NCBI GenBank assembly: GCA_003669555.1
Contig: QWOS01000075.1
Coordinates: 1-44,170, forward strand
Direction: 5' to 3'
DNA from: Planctomycetota bacterium
GTDB lineage: Bacteria > Planctomycetota > Planctomycetia > Gemmatales > Gemmataceae
Length of the DNA stretch: 44,170 nucleotides
The notes beneath the pieces are model-generated. The model was not told where the DNA came from and did not search any database. It worked only from the letters and a program-made list of their open reading frames with translations. Numbering within the stretch: the first letter of the stretch is position 1; each line of letters opens with the position of its first letter. Made by a program: the position numbers and the translations under genes. Shown piece by piece: positions 7,112 to 16,322 of this stretch.

Positions 7112-8362
7112 TCAGGGGGTTGTCTTGTGCCCCGCCGTTTTAGCCGTCGCTGAAGTTTTACCGGGCTGGGCGAAAAGGAATTTTGGGTCAAAGTCTTCAT
7201 CATCGAGACGCACGAACTGGAGGCGATCGTACTTCATATATTCCATCTCCTGACCCTTTTCGTCCCAGGTAATCAGCAGTACGGGCAACCCTGTTTCCGG
7301 TGAGAAGCACATCAGCCGTTTCCCTCCCGTGGGGAAATCCTTTTCGGAACCCGCCGGGAAGCGGATTTCAACAGCATCGACCGGCCCAGGGAACTCAGGC
7401 CGGCGTACCTGTCCCAGCGACTGGATGGAACCACCGCCAAAGGATCCCCGGCTGAGGGATTCCACATTGCCAGCAAAGCGGTTTATCATGCTCAGAAAGC
7501 CGGTGTCGGTGATGGAGTAGCGGGTCGAATTACGCACCAGGGGGCTGTTGACATCGAGGGTCATCGATTTCCCAGCCGGCATGAACGGAATATCGCCGGA
7601 GGCGGTCAAAACGGTCATTTTGCGCTCATCCGCTTTGGAGTTGTATAAAACCTCGCGCCCGGCACTCGCTGGATTCAGCCACTTCAAATGCACCGCGAAA
7701 CTGTCCCGGCGCAGGGTCAGCATGATGGTTTCCTCGGGATGATCGGTGGTGCCGATCCGTTCGCGACGGTTGAACCGAACAATGCAGCCGTCCATTTTCT
7801 GGTAGGCAGCCAAGGCTTTTTGGGACAGCGTGGCGGGATCCCTGATTTCGGAAAGTGCCCCGGTAGTTGCAGCCCCGTTGTCGGTAGCACTGATGCCTGG
7901 CAAAGCCGCTGGTGGGAGGGAGCCTGGAAAGGCCGGGGGGGAGCCAACCGCCTGAACCAGAGAATCTCCTGACGGGTTGGCCGTCCCGGCAGCCGGCAAG
8001 ATGGTGGTGTGGGCCAGACTGAGGGGAGCGTGGGCTGTACTGCCAATTCCTTGCAGCTTTTGCAAAACGGCCGAAAAACTGAACGGCTCGTTGCCTGAAC
8101 CGGCCAGGGCGCTGGCAGGTCGGGAGCCATTGGTGGGCGGCTGGTAATGAGAAACCACCGCCACAGGCTCTATCGGGATGCGCAGGGCACTGCCAGGAAC
8201 CATATCGGGTTGCTGGGCGCGAATGGTGGTCTGATTGGAGGCTTTGCGGCCCAAAGTACCGGGAGCAGTGGTCATCGCCTGGGGTGCCTGAGTCGATTGG
8301 CAGCCGCCTGCGCCGGCAAAGGCGGCGCAAATAGCCAGACTTGCCCATGTCTTCAGTATCAT
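7112..8362 (-). CDS. DUF1571 domain lipoprotein
   Basis: 416 residues. The N terminus is a lipoprotein signal peptide with Cys21 in AGAGGC. Residues about 22-180 are a low-complexity Pro/Ala/Ser linker. The C-terminal half matches the DUF1571 family: SQKALAAYQKMDGCIVRFNR, then RERIGTTDHPEETIMLTLRR, then VHLKWLNPASAGREVLYNSK. This family is common in planctomycetes, resembles LolA/LolB-like outer-membrane lipoprotein carriers in predicted fold, and has no proven function. The protein should be anchored in a membrane and face the periplasm. The divergent gene at 8859 encodes a secreted esterase. The start at 8362 is set by the signal peptide. Confidence 0.88.
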   Translation of the reverse strand: MILKTWASLAICAAFAGAGGCQSTQAPQAMTTAPGTLGRKASNQTTIRAQQPDMVPGSALRIPIEPVAVVSHYQPPTNGSRPASALAGSGNEPFSFSAVLQKLQGIGSTAHAPLSLAHTTILPAAGTANPSGDSLVQAVGSPPAFPGSLPPAALPGISATDNGAATTGALSEIRDPATLSQKALAAYQKMDGCIVRFNRRERIGTTDHPEETIMLTLRRDSFAVHLKWLNPASAGREVLYNSKADERKMTVLTASGDIPFMPAGKSMTLDVNSPLVRNSTRYSITDTGFLSMINRFAGNVESLSRGSFGGGSIQSLGQVRRPEFPGPVDAVEIRFPAGSEKDFPTGGKRLMCFSPETGLPVLLITWDEKGQEMEYMKYDRLQFVRLDDEDFDPKFLFAQPGKTSATAKTAGHKTTP

Positions 8363-8858
8363 TTCGGCTTCCCTGCTTGCGTAGCCAGCCAGTCCTTTGG
8401 CGAGCGGTCGGCTGTATAGCGAGGGAAACTTGAGAAAAAAAGGTGAATAAATTAAATGGCGTGCGAGACCCGAAAATCAACCATTAGAAGAAGGGCGACC
8501 CGATGGCTGGAACCGTCGTTGGCAGGTAGGGAAAAGGGGGAATTCCCCGCGGGCGGCGGGTATTTTGATACAGCGCGGCTGGATGCCAAAATTATCAAAA
8601 GGATCCCTGCGCCAACGGGTAGGCAGAATCCCCCAGTGAAAGCTTTTTTTGGTTGTGGGACCCAGGGTGGCACTGGGAAAAAGGGATTTGAAGCCCTCAC
8701 CCGGTAGTCTTTCGGGCCAACCTGACTTCCAGGCAATGGGCTGATAGGATCGTCTACCTGCTTTCCCCCATAGTCCCTCCCGGGATTTCCGCCGGGTGAG
8801 CGGTCATTTGGTAGCCGGACAAGATTGCCTGACTGACCTTTCCCTTTTCGAGGTTGCA
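8363..8858. other. 496-bp divergent intergenic region
   Basis: This spacer lies between the divergent DUF1571 lipoprotein and CE15-like esterase genes and must hold both promoters. An AT-rich patch at about 8435-8457 is the likeliest site for the minus-strand promoter. A 9-bp inverted repeat, CTCACCCGG (8696-8704) with CCGGGTGAG (8792-8800), could pair in the esterase leader. The minus-strand ORF at 8452-8913 has no recognisable features and is not called. Confidence 0.4.
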
Positions 8859-10298
8859 ATGCGTTACCCTCCCACCGTGATTGCTGTCCTGTGTATCGCC
8901 GCACTGGCGTCATTGAGGGCGGAAGACCAGCCGAAGCTGCCCGACCCGGGCAAGCCGCTTGAATTGACTTCGCAGGAAGACCACAAAAAAATGCTGGAGC
9001 AGCTCAAGATAAAAGAACTCCGTCGCGGTGCCGATGGTAATAACCCCAAGGCGCCAAATGCCGCCAATAAGGACGAGTCGAAAGCGACACCCTACCCGAA
9101 GCTGCCCGACCCGCTTGTATTCGATAATGGCAAGCCAGTACGGACGGCCGACGACTGGAAAATGAAGCGCGCCGAGATTGTCGAGCATTTTGACCGTGAT
9201 ATTTATGGGAGGGTGCCGAAAGGGGTTCCCGGGGTGACATGGACTGTGAAGGACACGACGAAGGACAAGGTGGGTGAAATCGATGTGACGACGAAGCGGG
9301 TGATCGGCACAGTGGACAACTCGGGGTATCCCCACATCAAGGTGGAGATCCAGCTCACCCTCACCACCCCGGGCAACGCCAGTGGACCGGTTCCGGTGAT
9401 GATGGAGCATGGGTTCGTCTTCCCACGGCGGCCCGGCATCAACCCGCCACCCGCGCAAAAGAACGGCCCGAAGCCCTGGACCCAGCAACTGATTGAGAAA
9501 GGGTGGGGGTACGCCATCTATTCGCCATACAGCGTGCAAGCGGACACAGGCGGCGGCAAGGGCGGATTTGGTGGGGGCGGGGCCTATCAGGGACTGACGA
9601 CTGGCATCATTGGCCTGTGCAACAAGGGCCAACCGCGCAAACCAGATGACTGGGGAGCGTTGCGGGCGTGGGCCTGGGGCGCAAGCCGGGCCCTGGATTA
9701 TCTGGAAACCGACAAGGCGGTGGACGCCAGGCAGGTCGGCATCGAGGGGTTGTCGCGTTTCGGCAAAGCGGCGGTAGTGACGATGGCCTACGACGAACGG
9801 TTCGCCATCGGGCTGATCGGGTCAAGCGGTCAGGGTGGGGCGAAAATCATGCGCCGGAACTATGGTGAGAAGGTGGAAAACCTGGCCGGCAGTGGCGGTT
9901 ACCACTGGATGGCCGGCAATTACCTCCAGTACGCCGGGCCGAAAACTCCGGAAGACCTACCGGTGGACGCGCACGAACTGGTCGCCTTGTGCGCCCCGCG
10001 GCCTGTCTTTGTCTCGGTTGGTTCGGAAAAGGTGGAGGGCACCTGGATTGACTCCAGGGGTACTTTCCTGGCTGCCGCCGGTGCTGGCCCGGTGTACAAG
10101 CTGCTGGGCAGGAAGGATCTGGGTACTGCCGAGTTCCCGCCGGAGACCACCGCCCTGATTGCCGGGGAAGTTGCCTTCCGTCAACACGAGGGCGGGCATA
10201 CGGTCGGACCCAACTGGCCGGTCTTCCTGACCTGGGCGGAAAGGTATATCCGGACACCGGCGATCCAGGTTCCGGCCAGGCAACCCGCCGGAAAGTAG
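8859..10298 (+). CDS. Secreted CE15-like alpha/beta-hydrolase (glucuronoyl esterase family)
   Basis: 479 residues with a signal peptide (residues 1-21, cleavage near SLRA-ED). An early segment, WKMKRAEIVEHFDRDIYGRVP (about 100-120), is typical of the CE15 glucuronoyl esterase family. The nucleophile elbow is GLSRFGKAA with Ser299, the family form being GCSRxGK. Later come LVALCAPRPVFVSVGSE (374-390) and a C-terminal HEGGHTVGP in which His447 would complete the catalytic triad. CE15 enzymes cleave ester bonds between lignin and glucuronoxylan. Many bacterial members have other or unknown substrates, so substrate is uncertain. A Gly-rich insertion (TGGGKGGFGGGGAYQG, about 230-245) looks like an expanded loop. 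ATG 8859 follows GAGG and begins the signal peptide; an upstream in-frame start at 8796 is rejected. Confidence 0.85.
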   Translation: MRYPPTVIAVLCIAALASLRAEDQPKLPDPGKPLELTSQEDHKKMLEQLKIKELRRGADGNNPKAPNAANKDESKATPYPKLPDPLVFDNGKPVRTADDWKMKRAEIVEHFDRDIYGRVPKGVPGVTWTVKDTTKDKVGEIDVTTKRVIGTVDNSGYPHIKVEIQLTLTTPGNASGPVPVMMEHGFVFPRRPGINPPPAQKNGPKPWTQQLIEKGWGYAIYSPYSVQADTGGGKGGFGGGGAYQGLTTGIIGLCNKGQPRKPDDWGALRAWAWGASRALDYLETDKAVDARQVGIEGLSRFGKAAVVTMAYDERFAIGLIGSSGQGGAKIMRRNYGEKVENLAGSGGYHWMAGNYLQYAGPKTPEDLPVDAHELVALCAPRPVFVSVGSEKVEGTWIDSRGTFLAAAGAGPVYKLLGRKDLGTAEFPPETTALIAGEVAFRQHEGGHTVGPNWPVFLTWAERYIRTPAIQVPARQPAGK

Positions 10299-10420
10299 CT
10301 CTTTGTGGCAGCATCCGCCCCCGATCAGGAGGACCCGGCTGGTTGCATGGCTGGCAGGATGAAACAGGAGGTTGCTTGCAAAAAGAGTTCCGGCGGGGCC
10401 GGTTGGCCGGAGTACGCTCC

Positions 10421-10458
10421 CAGCCCCTTCCGCACCCCAGGTTCCCAGGGAGGGGCTG
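10421..10458. repeat. 8-bp inverted repeat between convergent genes
   Basis: CAGCCCCT (10421-10428) and AGGGGCTG (10451-10458) are perfect complements around a 22-nt loop. It sits between the convergent esterase and rhomboid genes and could act as a shared 3'-end hairpin. No T run follows on either strand. Confidence 0.45.
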
Positions 10459-10471
10459 GCCCGTTGCAGGT

Positions 10472-12031
10472 TTAAAATTCTTCGGCCGGTTGTTCGGGGG
10501 AGGTTGGATTTCCTGAAATCTCCAATTGGGCTTTCAGGAAGGCAGCCAGGGCCTTGCGGTAATCCTTGCGCAGGTTGCGGATATCCAGGTCACGCTCCAT
10601 GGCCCAACGCTTGCCCTCCACCAGGCATTCGGCCAGTATCGCTGCGTATTTTTGCTGTATTTCCAGCATTTCAACCACCCGGTCGCGGAAGAGTTGCAAG
10701 CTGGTTGATTTCAGCTCCATGGTTTTCCAGCGGGTGATGATGGGGGCATAACGGGGGAGTAATGCCTCGAGTTTCCCGGCGGCCTGGGAAGCGGAGTCCC
10801 GGTTGCGGCGATACTTGTCTTTCGCCTGCAGGGGTTCCGCCTCCTGCTCCGCCAGCACCTGGAAATCGCGCATCAGCCGGAACATTTCGGGGTAGGCTTC
10901 GCGGTTGAGCGCCTGCAAATCGTCCCGGCTGGCCATGGCTTGGGCAAATGGCAGGGAATTGCGAATGGCCAGGTCACCCAGGCCAAGCGCCCCACCGCCC
11001 GCCAGCAGCAGGGTAATAATGCCTGTCAGGTGGCGCGAGGGGGTTGGGCTCCGTTGCTTCACTCCGCCGGGAACCCCCCAGCCCAGCAGCAGGCAAGCTG
11101 CCGCTGCCAGGGCGCCTCCCAGGGCACCTCCCAGGTGGGCCAGGCCACTCACGCCCGGAACCATGCTGATGCCAATGATCAGGACGGCATTGATGATCAG
11201 GCCACGCTGCATGGAGGTGGCTATGGGGCCAGGCAACCTGTGACGGTTGACCGCAAACCAGACCACCAGAGCCGCCATCTGCCCGCATAAGCCACCACTA
11301 GCGCCTGCCAACGGATTGTGCTGGAAAGCGAGGGACAGGCCGGCCCCCCAAACGGTGGCCACCACAAAAACCAGAAGGGTGGGGAACCAGCCGATGATGC
11401 GTTCGAGCAACTGACCCACGCTAAACAGGCTGGCACCATTCATCAGCAGATGCAGAAAGCCCAAATGGACAAAGCCGTTGGTCAGGAGCCGCCACCACTG
11501 GCCTTCGGCAAGAGAGGAGGGATCGACCGCCCCCAGTTCCATGAGAAGAGGGGTCAGGTCGGGGCCATGTCCCTCGAAATAATCGGGCAGGAATCCCCGA
11601 TCAAACGCCAACCAGACTCCCCGCAGGAAATTCAGCACCACCAGAGCCAGGAGCAGCCGTGTGGACCAGGGGGTCCCCAGGGCGGGATCCAGCCCCAGAA
11701 AACGCATGGTGACCTGGTGGGAATTGCCTTTGTCGTCGCGCCAACCCGCAAGCCGTTCGGGTTGTTCGAAGAGGGCCCGTCCCTTGGGGGAGAGAATCAC
11801 CGCCAACTCCGACCCGGTGAGCCCGTCCCGTTGCCGGGTAATCAGGCCGTCTTTGTGGAGCCGGTCGAGAGAGGCCAGCACCAGCTCCTCGGGATTGTCA
11901 GAAAGCATGAGAAAAGAGCGCGGGTAAAAAGGCTCCGGGTCCATGGCATGGATGCGTTCGAGGAGCAGTTCCTCAAAAGAACGGACCCGGTGGCTGTCGT
12001 TGCTGTGGGAGGTATCGAACTCATCGCTCAC
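10472..12031 (-). CDS. Rhomboid intramembrane serine protease with extra N- and C-terminal domains
   Basis: 519 residues. Residues about 120-320 are a rhomboid (GlpG-type) core: WWRLLTNGFVHLGFLHLLMN (H194, N198), the catalytic serine in GASGG (Ser245), and the catalytic His299 in LAHLGGALGG. All expected residues are present. Rhomboids cut transmembrane substrates within the inner membrane. Residues 1-95 are soluble and look like a winged-helix-type domain (LASLDRLHKDGLITRQ followed by LSPKGRALFEQ). Residues about 345-519 are a charged helical region, probably coiled coil, after one more membrane helix. The GTG start at 12031 has GGAGG 6 nt upstream. It follows leuD by 63 bp on the same strand and may be cotranscribed with leuCD. 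Natural substrates are unknown. Confidence 0.92.
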   Translation of the reverse strand: MSDEFDTSHSNDSHRVRSFEELLLERIHAMDPEPFYPRSFLMLSDNPEELVLASLDRLHKDGLITRQRDGLTGSELAVILSPKGRALFEQPERLAGWRDDKGNSHQVTMRFLGLDPALGTPWSTRLLLALVVLNFLRGVWLAFDRGFLPDYFEGHGPDLTPLLMELGAVDPSSLAEGQWWRLLTNGFVHLGFLHLLMNGASLFSVGQLLERIIGWFPTLLVFVVATVWGAGLSLAFQHNPLAGASGGLCGQMAALVVWFAVNRHRLPGPIATSMQRGLIINAVLIIGISMVPGVSGLAHLGGALGGALAAAACLLLGWGVPGGVKQRSPTPSRHLTGIITLLLAGGGALGLGDLAIRNSLPFAQAMASRDDLQALNREAYPEMFRLMRDFQVLAEQEAEPLQAKDKYRRNRDSASQAAGKLEALLPRYAPIITRWKTMELKSTSLQLFRDRVVEMLEIQQKYAAILAECLVEGKRWAMERDLDIRNLRKDYRKALAAFLKAQLEISGNPTSPEQPAEEF

Positions 12032-12094
12032 GGTTCGCCTCCAGATCAGCAGTGGCCGCAGGGGCCCCGGGGATCATCACGCCACGCCGGGGCA

Positions 12095-12667
12095 TCAGGA
12101 GGGCAGCATTCCCTGGGCACGCGCAAAGGGAAAAAGGCCGCCTGCCTCAAGAATAGGAACCACTTCGCCCAGGGGACGCAGGTTGTATTTCTCGCCGGTC
12201 GTGAGATTTTCCGCTGTGCAGGCCTCAAGGTCGAGACGCAACTCGTCGCCGGTGCAGACTTTTTCGCAAAGTCGTTCGCCTGTTTCCACCGGCACAATGT
12301 ACCCGCCATTGACGGAATTGCGGAAGAAGATACGGGCGTAGAATTCTGCCACCACCGCCTTGATGCCAGCGGCATCGAGGGCGATGGGCGCATGCTCCCG
12401 GCTGGAGCCGCACCCGAAATTTCGCCCGCCGACCAATATCTGATAGCCACTCACCAGGTCGGTGTCGTTGGCATGGAAAGGCACATGCCCTTTGGGCAGT
12501 CCGCCCTGAGCCGGCGGCACGCCCGAGAGTGCGTGTCTGCCAAACTGCCGGTACTCTTCAGGAATCGCCGGATTCAGCGTCAGGTGCTGGGCCGGGATAA
12601 TCTGATCGGTGTCGACATTGTCGCCCAGCACATAGGCCCGGCCCTGAATGATTCGTTCCAGCTTCAC
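12095..12667 (-). CDS. leuD: 3-isopropylmalate dehydratase small subunit
   Basis: 190 residues of the aconitase swivel-domain family. Hallmarks are GDNVDTDQIIPAQHLTL near the N terminus, GRNFGCGSSREHAPIAL mid-protein (the substrate-binding serine/arginine loop) and FFRNSVNGGYIVPV. With LeuC it isomerises 2-isopropylmalate to 3-isopropylmalate in leucine biosynthesis, in the cytoplasm. Its start overlaps the leuC stop by 4 bp (ATGA), a sign of translational coupling. Close homologues (homoaconitase, methylbutanedioate dehydratase) share the same fold. I favour LeuD because of the pairing with a LeuC of the same type, but no other leucine gene is in the window to confirm it. Confidence 0.9.
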   Translation of the reverse strand: MKLERIIQGRAYVLGDNVDTDQIIPAQHLTLNPAIPEEYRQFGRHALSGVPPAQGGLPKGHVPFHANDTDLVSGYQILVGGRNFGCGSSREHAPIALDAAGIKAVVAEFYARIFFRNSVNGGYIVPVETGERLCEKVCTGDELRLDLEACTAENLTTGEKYNLRPLGEVVPILEAGGLFPFARAQGMLPS

Positions 12668-13971
12668 GCCAAAAACTCCCTCGGATCAGTGATGAGACCA
12701 GTCAGGGCGCTGGCGGCCACAGTCAGCGGGCTAGCGAGATACACCTCGGCCTGCTTGTGTCCCATGCGCCCCGGGAAATTGCGGTTGGTGGTGCTGATAC
12801 AGCGGATCGCCTGGTTCAGTCTGCCAAAGGTGTCGGAGGGACCACCGAGACAGGCGGCGCAAGAAGCCTCGCCAATTTTGGCACCAGCGTTGAGAAAAAT
12901 CTCTTCAAGCGTGTGGCCGTTGAGCTTCTCGGTTTTCAGGGTGCGGGCCACCTCGGTGGTGGCGGGCACCACGAAGGTGTCGATCTTCACCTGCTTGCCA
13001 GCGAGAATGCGCGCCGCCGCCCGGAAATCGGTCATTTTACCGCCCGTGCAAGAACCGATGTAGGCGCGATCCAGGCGGGTGCCTTTGCACTCGTCGACAT
13101 AAGCCCGGTTGTCGGGACTGTGGGGCTTGGCGACCACGGGTCGCAAGGTGCGCACATCGTAGACATATTCGCGGACAAAGCGGGCATCCGGATCAGACTT
13201 TTCCACCGTGAAAGGCTTGGCCGCCTTGTCGCGCGAGCGGACAAAATCGATGGTTTTCTGATCGGCGGCGATGATGCCGTTTTTGCCACCCGCCTCGATA
13301 GCCATGTTGCAAAGGGTCATGCGCTCTTCGATATTGAGGGCGTAGACACCCTCGCCGTCGAACTCCATCGACTGGTAGGTGGCGCCATCGCAGCCAATAT
13401 CGCCGATCACAGCCAGAATTAGGTCTTTCGCCATAAGGTAGGGGGGCATCTCGCCGTGGAAGACAAAGCGCAGGGTGGGGGGAACCTTGAGCCAGGTCTT
13501 GCCCGTGCCCATCACAAAGCCGGCATCGGTGTTGCCCACGCCGGTGGCAAATTCGCCAAAGGCCCCGGCGGTGCAGGTGTGGCTGTCGGTGCCCAGGAGG
13601 ATTTCGCCCGGGCGGGTATGGCCCTCTTCGGGCAAGGCGATATGGCAAACCCCTTTGTAGCGCTCGGAACCCACATCGTAATAGTGGGGGAGGTCTTGCT
13701 CGCGGGCAAATTCGCGCAACACATCAACATTCCGGTTCGCCATCTTGTCGGCGGTGAAAATGTAGTGGTCGGGAATAATGACCAGCCTGTCCTTGTCCCA
13801 GACCCGGGCCTGGCGGCCAAAGTTCTGGTGAAAGATACCGATGGTGCCTGGCCCGCACACATCGTGGGTCATGAGGATATCCACATCCACCCAGATATTG
13901 TCACCCGGTTCTACCGAACTTTTTCCGGCGTGACGCGCCAGGATCTTTTCGGTGAGTGTTAAACCCGCCAT
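12664..13971 (-). CDS. leuC: 3-isopropylmalate dehydratase large subunit
   Basis: 435 residues of the aconitase large-subunit family carrying a 4Fe-4S cluster. It has TDSHTCTAGAFGEFATGVG, IGSCTGGKMTDFRAAARIL and CAACLGGPSD. The Cys in SHTCT-type, SCTGG and CAAC contexts are the expected cluster ligands. It forms the catalytic half of the LeuCD isomerase. The 435-residue length and motifs fit the shorter archaeal/HACN-like subgroup rather than the roughly 466-residue enterobacterial form, so a homoaconitase-type activity cannot be excluded. ATG 13971 follows GGAG. The mtaB gene diverges 83 bp away, so the two promoters lie between 13972 and 14054. No leucine attenuator or T-box is visible in that short gap. 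Confidence 0.93.
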   Translation of the reverse strand: MAGLTLTEKILARHAGKSSVEPGDNIWVDVDILMTHDVCGPGTIGIFHQNFGRQARVWDKDRLVIIPDHYIFTADKMANRNVDVLREFAREQDLPHYYDVGSERYKGVCHIALPEEGHTRPGEILLGTDSHTCTAGAFGEFATGVGNTDAGFVMGTGKTWLKVPPTLRFVFHGEMPPYLMAKDLILAVIGDIGCDGATYQSMEFDGEGVYALNIEERMTLCNMAIEAGGKNGIIAADQKTIDFVRSRDKAAKPFTVEKSDPDARFVREYVYDVRTLRPVVAKPHSPDNRAYVDECKGTRLDRAYIGSCTGGKMTDFRAAARILAGKQVKIDTFVVPATTEVARTLKTEKLNGHTLEEIFLNAGAKIGEASCAACLGGPSDTFGRLNQAIRCISTTNRNFPGRMGHKQAEVYLASPLTVAASALTGLITDPREFLA

Positions 13972-14054
13972 GTCTGCTCCGCCCCCATTCGTTTTACCAT
14001 CTGAATCATGCTATCATTCCGAGAGAGAACAGGCGACGGCTCTCGCTGATTTCC

Positions 14055-15539
14055 ATGAACCAAAACCTTCTGAAAATGCGGAAAATGCCAGTACAATCCC
14101 CAATTTCCGATAAATTGTCCGGGTCCAGTATTCCTGGCCTGCCGGGTATGGGGAGTGGCGAAACCGGCCCGGGTAGCCCAACGACCTCCGGCAAGCGGTT
14201 TCGCACCGCCACCCTGGGCTGCAAGGTGAACCAGTACGAGACGCAATACGCCCGGGAATTGCTGGAAATGGCCGGCTGGGTGGCGGCATTACCAGGCGAA
14301 CAGGCGGATTTATGCCTGGTGAATACCTGCACCGTCACCCATGAAGCCGATGTGAAGGCCCGTCAGCTCATTCGTCGCCTCCATGGCGAACAGCCAGCAG
14401 GTGATATTGTAGTGATGGGCTGTTATGCCTCAAGAAGTCCAGATGAAATCAGTAGTTTGCCAGGGGTGAGCCGGGTGATTGCGGACAAGGAAGCGTTGGC
14501 GATTGAGCTTGAGCCCTGGGGTGTGACTGGTTCGTTGCCGGGAATACAGGGATTTGCCGGTCACCAGCGGGCATTTGTGAAGGTGCAGGATGGCTGCCTG
14601 CTCGATTGCGCCTATTGCATCATCCCGACAGTGCGGCCCCGTTTTTTCAGTCGGCCGGCCGATGAGGTGGTTGCCGAAGTGGCGGGTTTGGTGGCTTCGG
14701 GTTATCGCGAGGTGGTTTTGGGTGGGATACACCTGGGGCACTATGGGCTGGACCTCAGCAAGGGGAAGCCACGGGCCGAGTGGACCCGCTTGTGGCACCT
14801 GCTGGATCGGCTGGCCGATTTGCCTGGGGAATTTCGAATCCGCCTCAGCAGCCTGGATGCCGCCGAGGCCAGGGAATCGCTCCTGAAGAGTCTGGCCGGG
14901 AACCCCCGGGTGGTGCCGCACCTGCATCTGTGCCTGCAAAGCGGTTCTGACCCGGTGCTGGCCTCCATGCGGCGGCGCTACACGGCGGGGCGGTTCATCG
15001 AGCAAGTGGACCGGGCCCGCGAACTTCTCAACCACCCGGCCATCACCACGGATCTCATTGTGGGGTACCCAGGCGAAACTGATGCGGATTTTCTTCGCAG
15101 CTGCGAGGTGGCGCGTCGGGTTGGCTTTTCGGCCATGCATCTTTTTGCCTTCAGTGCCCGCGAAGGCACCGCCGCTGCCACGCTTCCCAATCCCGTCCCG
15201 GGGGCGGTCATTCGTCAGCGGATGCGCCATGCGGCGGGAGTGGAGGCTGAACTGGCTACCGCTTACCGGGCCTCGCTGGTTGGCCGCGACCTGGAAGTGC
15301 TGGTGGAAACCGCTGATGAGGCCCGGCCAGGCCATGTGCTGGGCACCGCCTGCCGGGGGGTGCGGGTAAGCCTCCGGGGCATGTTGCCGGCTCTCCGGCG
15401 TCAATTGGTGCCGGTACGGGTGGTGGGAGTGGCCGGGGAAGCGGTGTTGGGTGAACCGTTGGCAGGGGATGGTGCCATACCGCTGCCCATCCGGCGGGCC
15501 GAGTCATTCCAGGGCCGCCTGGCGCTGCCGGTGTGCTGA
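14055..15539 (+). CDS. mtaB: tRNA t6A37 C2-methylthiotransferase MtaB
   Basis: About 494 residues, a MiaB-family radical SAM methylthiotransferase. The N-terminal UPF0004 domain carries three cluster cysteines (TLGCKVNQYET, LVNTCTVTHEA, VMGCYASRSP). The radical SAM domain has the CxxxCxxC motif in GCLLDCAYCIIP, plus LHLCLQSGSD and TDLIVGYPGETDADF. A C-terminal TRAM-like stretch is also present. The motif set and the N-terminal LGCKVNQ point to MtaB, which converts t6A to ms2t6A at position 37 of tRNAs reading ANN codons, rather than MiaB. The start is uncertain: ATG 14055, 14076 or 14085 are all possible, none has a strong ribosome-binding site, and the conserved region begins about 45 residues later (KRFRTATLGC). 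It is divergent from leuC and convergent with the DUF6629 gene. Confidence 0.9.
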   Translation: MNQNLLKMRKMPVQSPISDKLSGSSIPGLPGMGSGETGPGSPTTSGKRFRTATLGCKVNQYETQYARELLEMAGWVAALPGEQADLCLVNTCTVTHEADVKARQLIRRLHGEQPAGDIVVMGCYASRSPDEISSLPGVSRVIADKEALAIELEPWGVTGSLPGIQGFAGHQRAFVKVQDGCLLDCAYCIIPTVRPRFFSRPADEVVAEVAGLVASGYREVVLGGIHLGHYGLDLSKGKPRAEWTRLWHLLDRLADLPGEFRIRLSSLDAAEARESLLKSLAGNPRVVPHLHLCLQSGSDPVLASMRRRYTAGRFIEQVDRARELLNHPAITTDLIVGYPGETDADFLRSCEVARRVGFSAMHLFAFSAREGTAAATLPNPVPGAVIRQRMRHAAGVEAELATAYRASLVGRDLEVLVETADEARPGHVLGTACRGVRVSLRGMLPALRRQLVPVRVVGVAGEAVLGEPLAGDGAIPLPIRRAESFQGRLALPVC

Positions 15540-15578
15540 GGTGGGCCCAAACGGCACCGCCAGGCGAAGGACCGGGCA

Positions 15579-16322
15579 TCAGCTCAAGTAATTTGCCGGG
15601 GTTAGTGCCTGGATTCCTGGCAAGGAGAAGGAGGCTTGCTCAATACCCGGGGCGCACGCAGGGGCGAGGGATACTATCCGCATCACCGAAAGCGATGTCA
15701 ATGCGCCCCACAAGCACCAGACAGAAGTGAATGCATGGTCGAAATAAAGCGCTGCTGCGGCAGCGGTGACTGAGGCCAGGGCGGCGGGCAGCATGAACAA
15801 TTTCCTGGCGGACATGATCATCAGGGGCATCAGGGTGGTCAGCAGATAACACGATCTGATAACCCAGACCTTGGCAAAATGATTCCAAATGCCCCCCGAA
15901 TCGGCGTAATCATAGCGGATTGAGTGACCCACCTCGTGGATTGATGGGGCGGCAAAATCCCTGAACAGGGGCACATAACAAGCGAAAAACCAACCGGTGC
16001 TTAGCAGTGCAAACAGGCCAAGAAACTTGCGCCGGCGAGGATCAGTTTCCAAAAGGAATGCGGCCAGGGAAAACCAGAAAGGCCAAAATGCCACTGCAAA
16101 AAACAGATACATGCCGGCGGCAGCCAGGGTGAGGGTGGTATTTTGCTGATGCAGTCCCACCCAGACAAAGCCCTCCAGCATCTGCTGCACCCCGAAAAGG
16201 AAGGGCACCACCGCGATAGGCCAGAGCCATGGCGCCCTTTTGGCAGTGGTGCGCAAGCACCAACCGCCGGCAACCATCAACAAAGCGGCCGACCCAAAAC
16301 TGGCCTCAGCAGAATGGCACAT
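15579..16322 (-). CDS. DUF6629-type integral membrane protein
   Basis: 247 residues with six to seven hydrophobic helices. It begins MCHSAEASFGSAALLMVAGG, the N-terminal signature (MCxSAxASF) of the DUF6629 family of multi-spanning proteins of unknown function. Other family-like features are PFLFGVQQMLEGFVW and the His-containing SIHEVGHSIRYDY loop. Located in the cytoplasmic membrane; the activity is not known. ATG 16322 has GGAG upstream. The preceding 108 bp contains an AT-rich run on the minus strand (TTTAATATTAC), a plausible -10 region. The gene is convergent with mtaB, only 39 bp apart. Confidence 0.82.
   Translation of the reverse strand: MCHSAEASFGSAALLMVAGGWCLRTTAKRAPWLWPIAVVPFLFGVQQMLEGFVWVGLHQQNTTLTLAAAGMYLFFAVAFWPFWFSLAAFLLETDPRRRKFLGLFALLSTGWFFACYVPLFRDFAAPSIHEVGHSIRYDYADSGGIWNHFAKVWVIRSCYLLTTLMPLMIMSARKLFMLPAALASVTAAAAALYFDHAFTSVWCLWGALTSLSVMRIVSLAPACAPGIEQASFSLPGIQALTPANYLS

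Noticed and set aside
8452-8913. 153-residue minus-strand ORF in the DUF1571-esterase spacer
   Set aside because: Overlaps the esterase start and signal-peptide region and shows no recognisable features.
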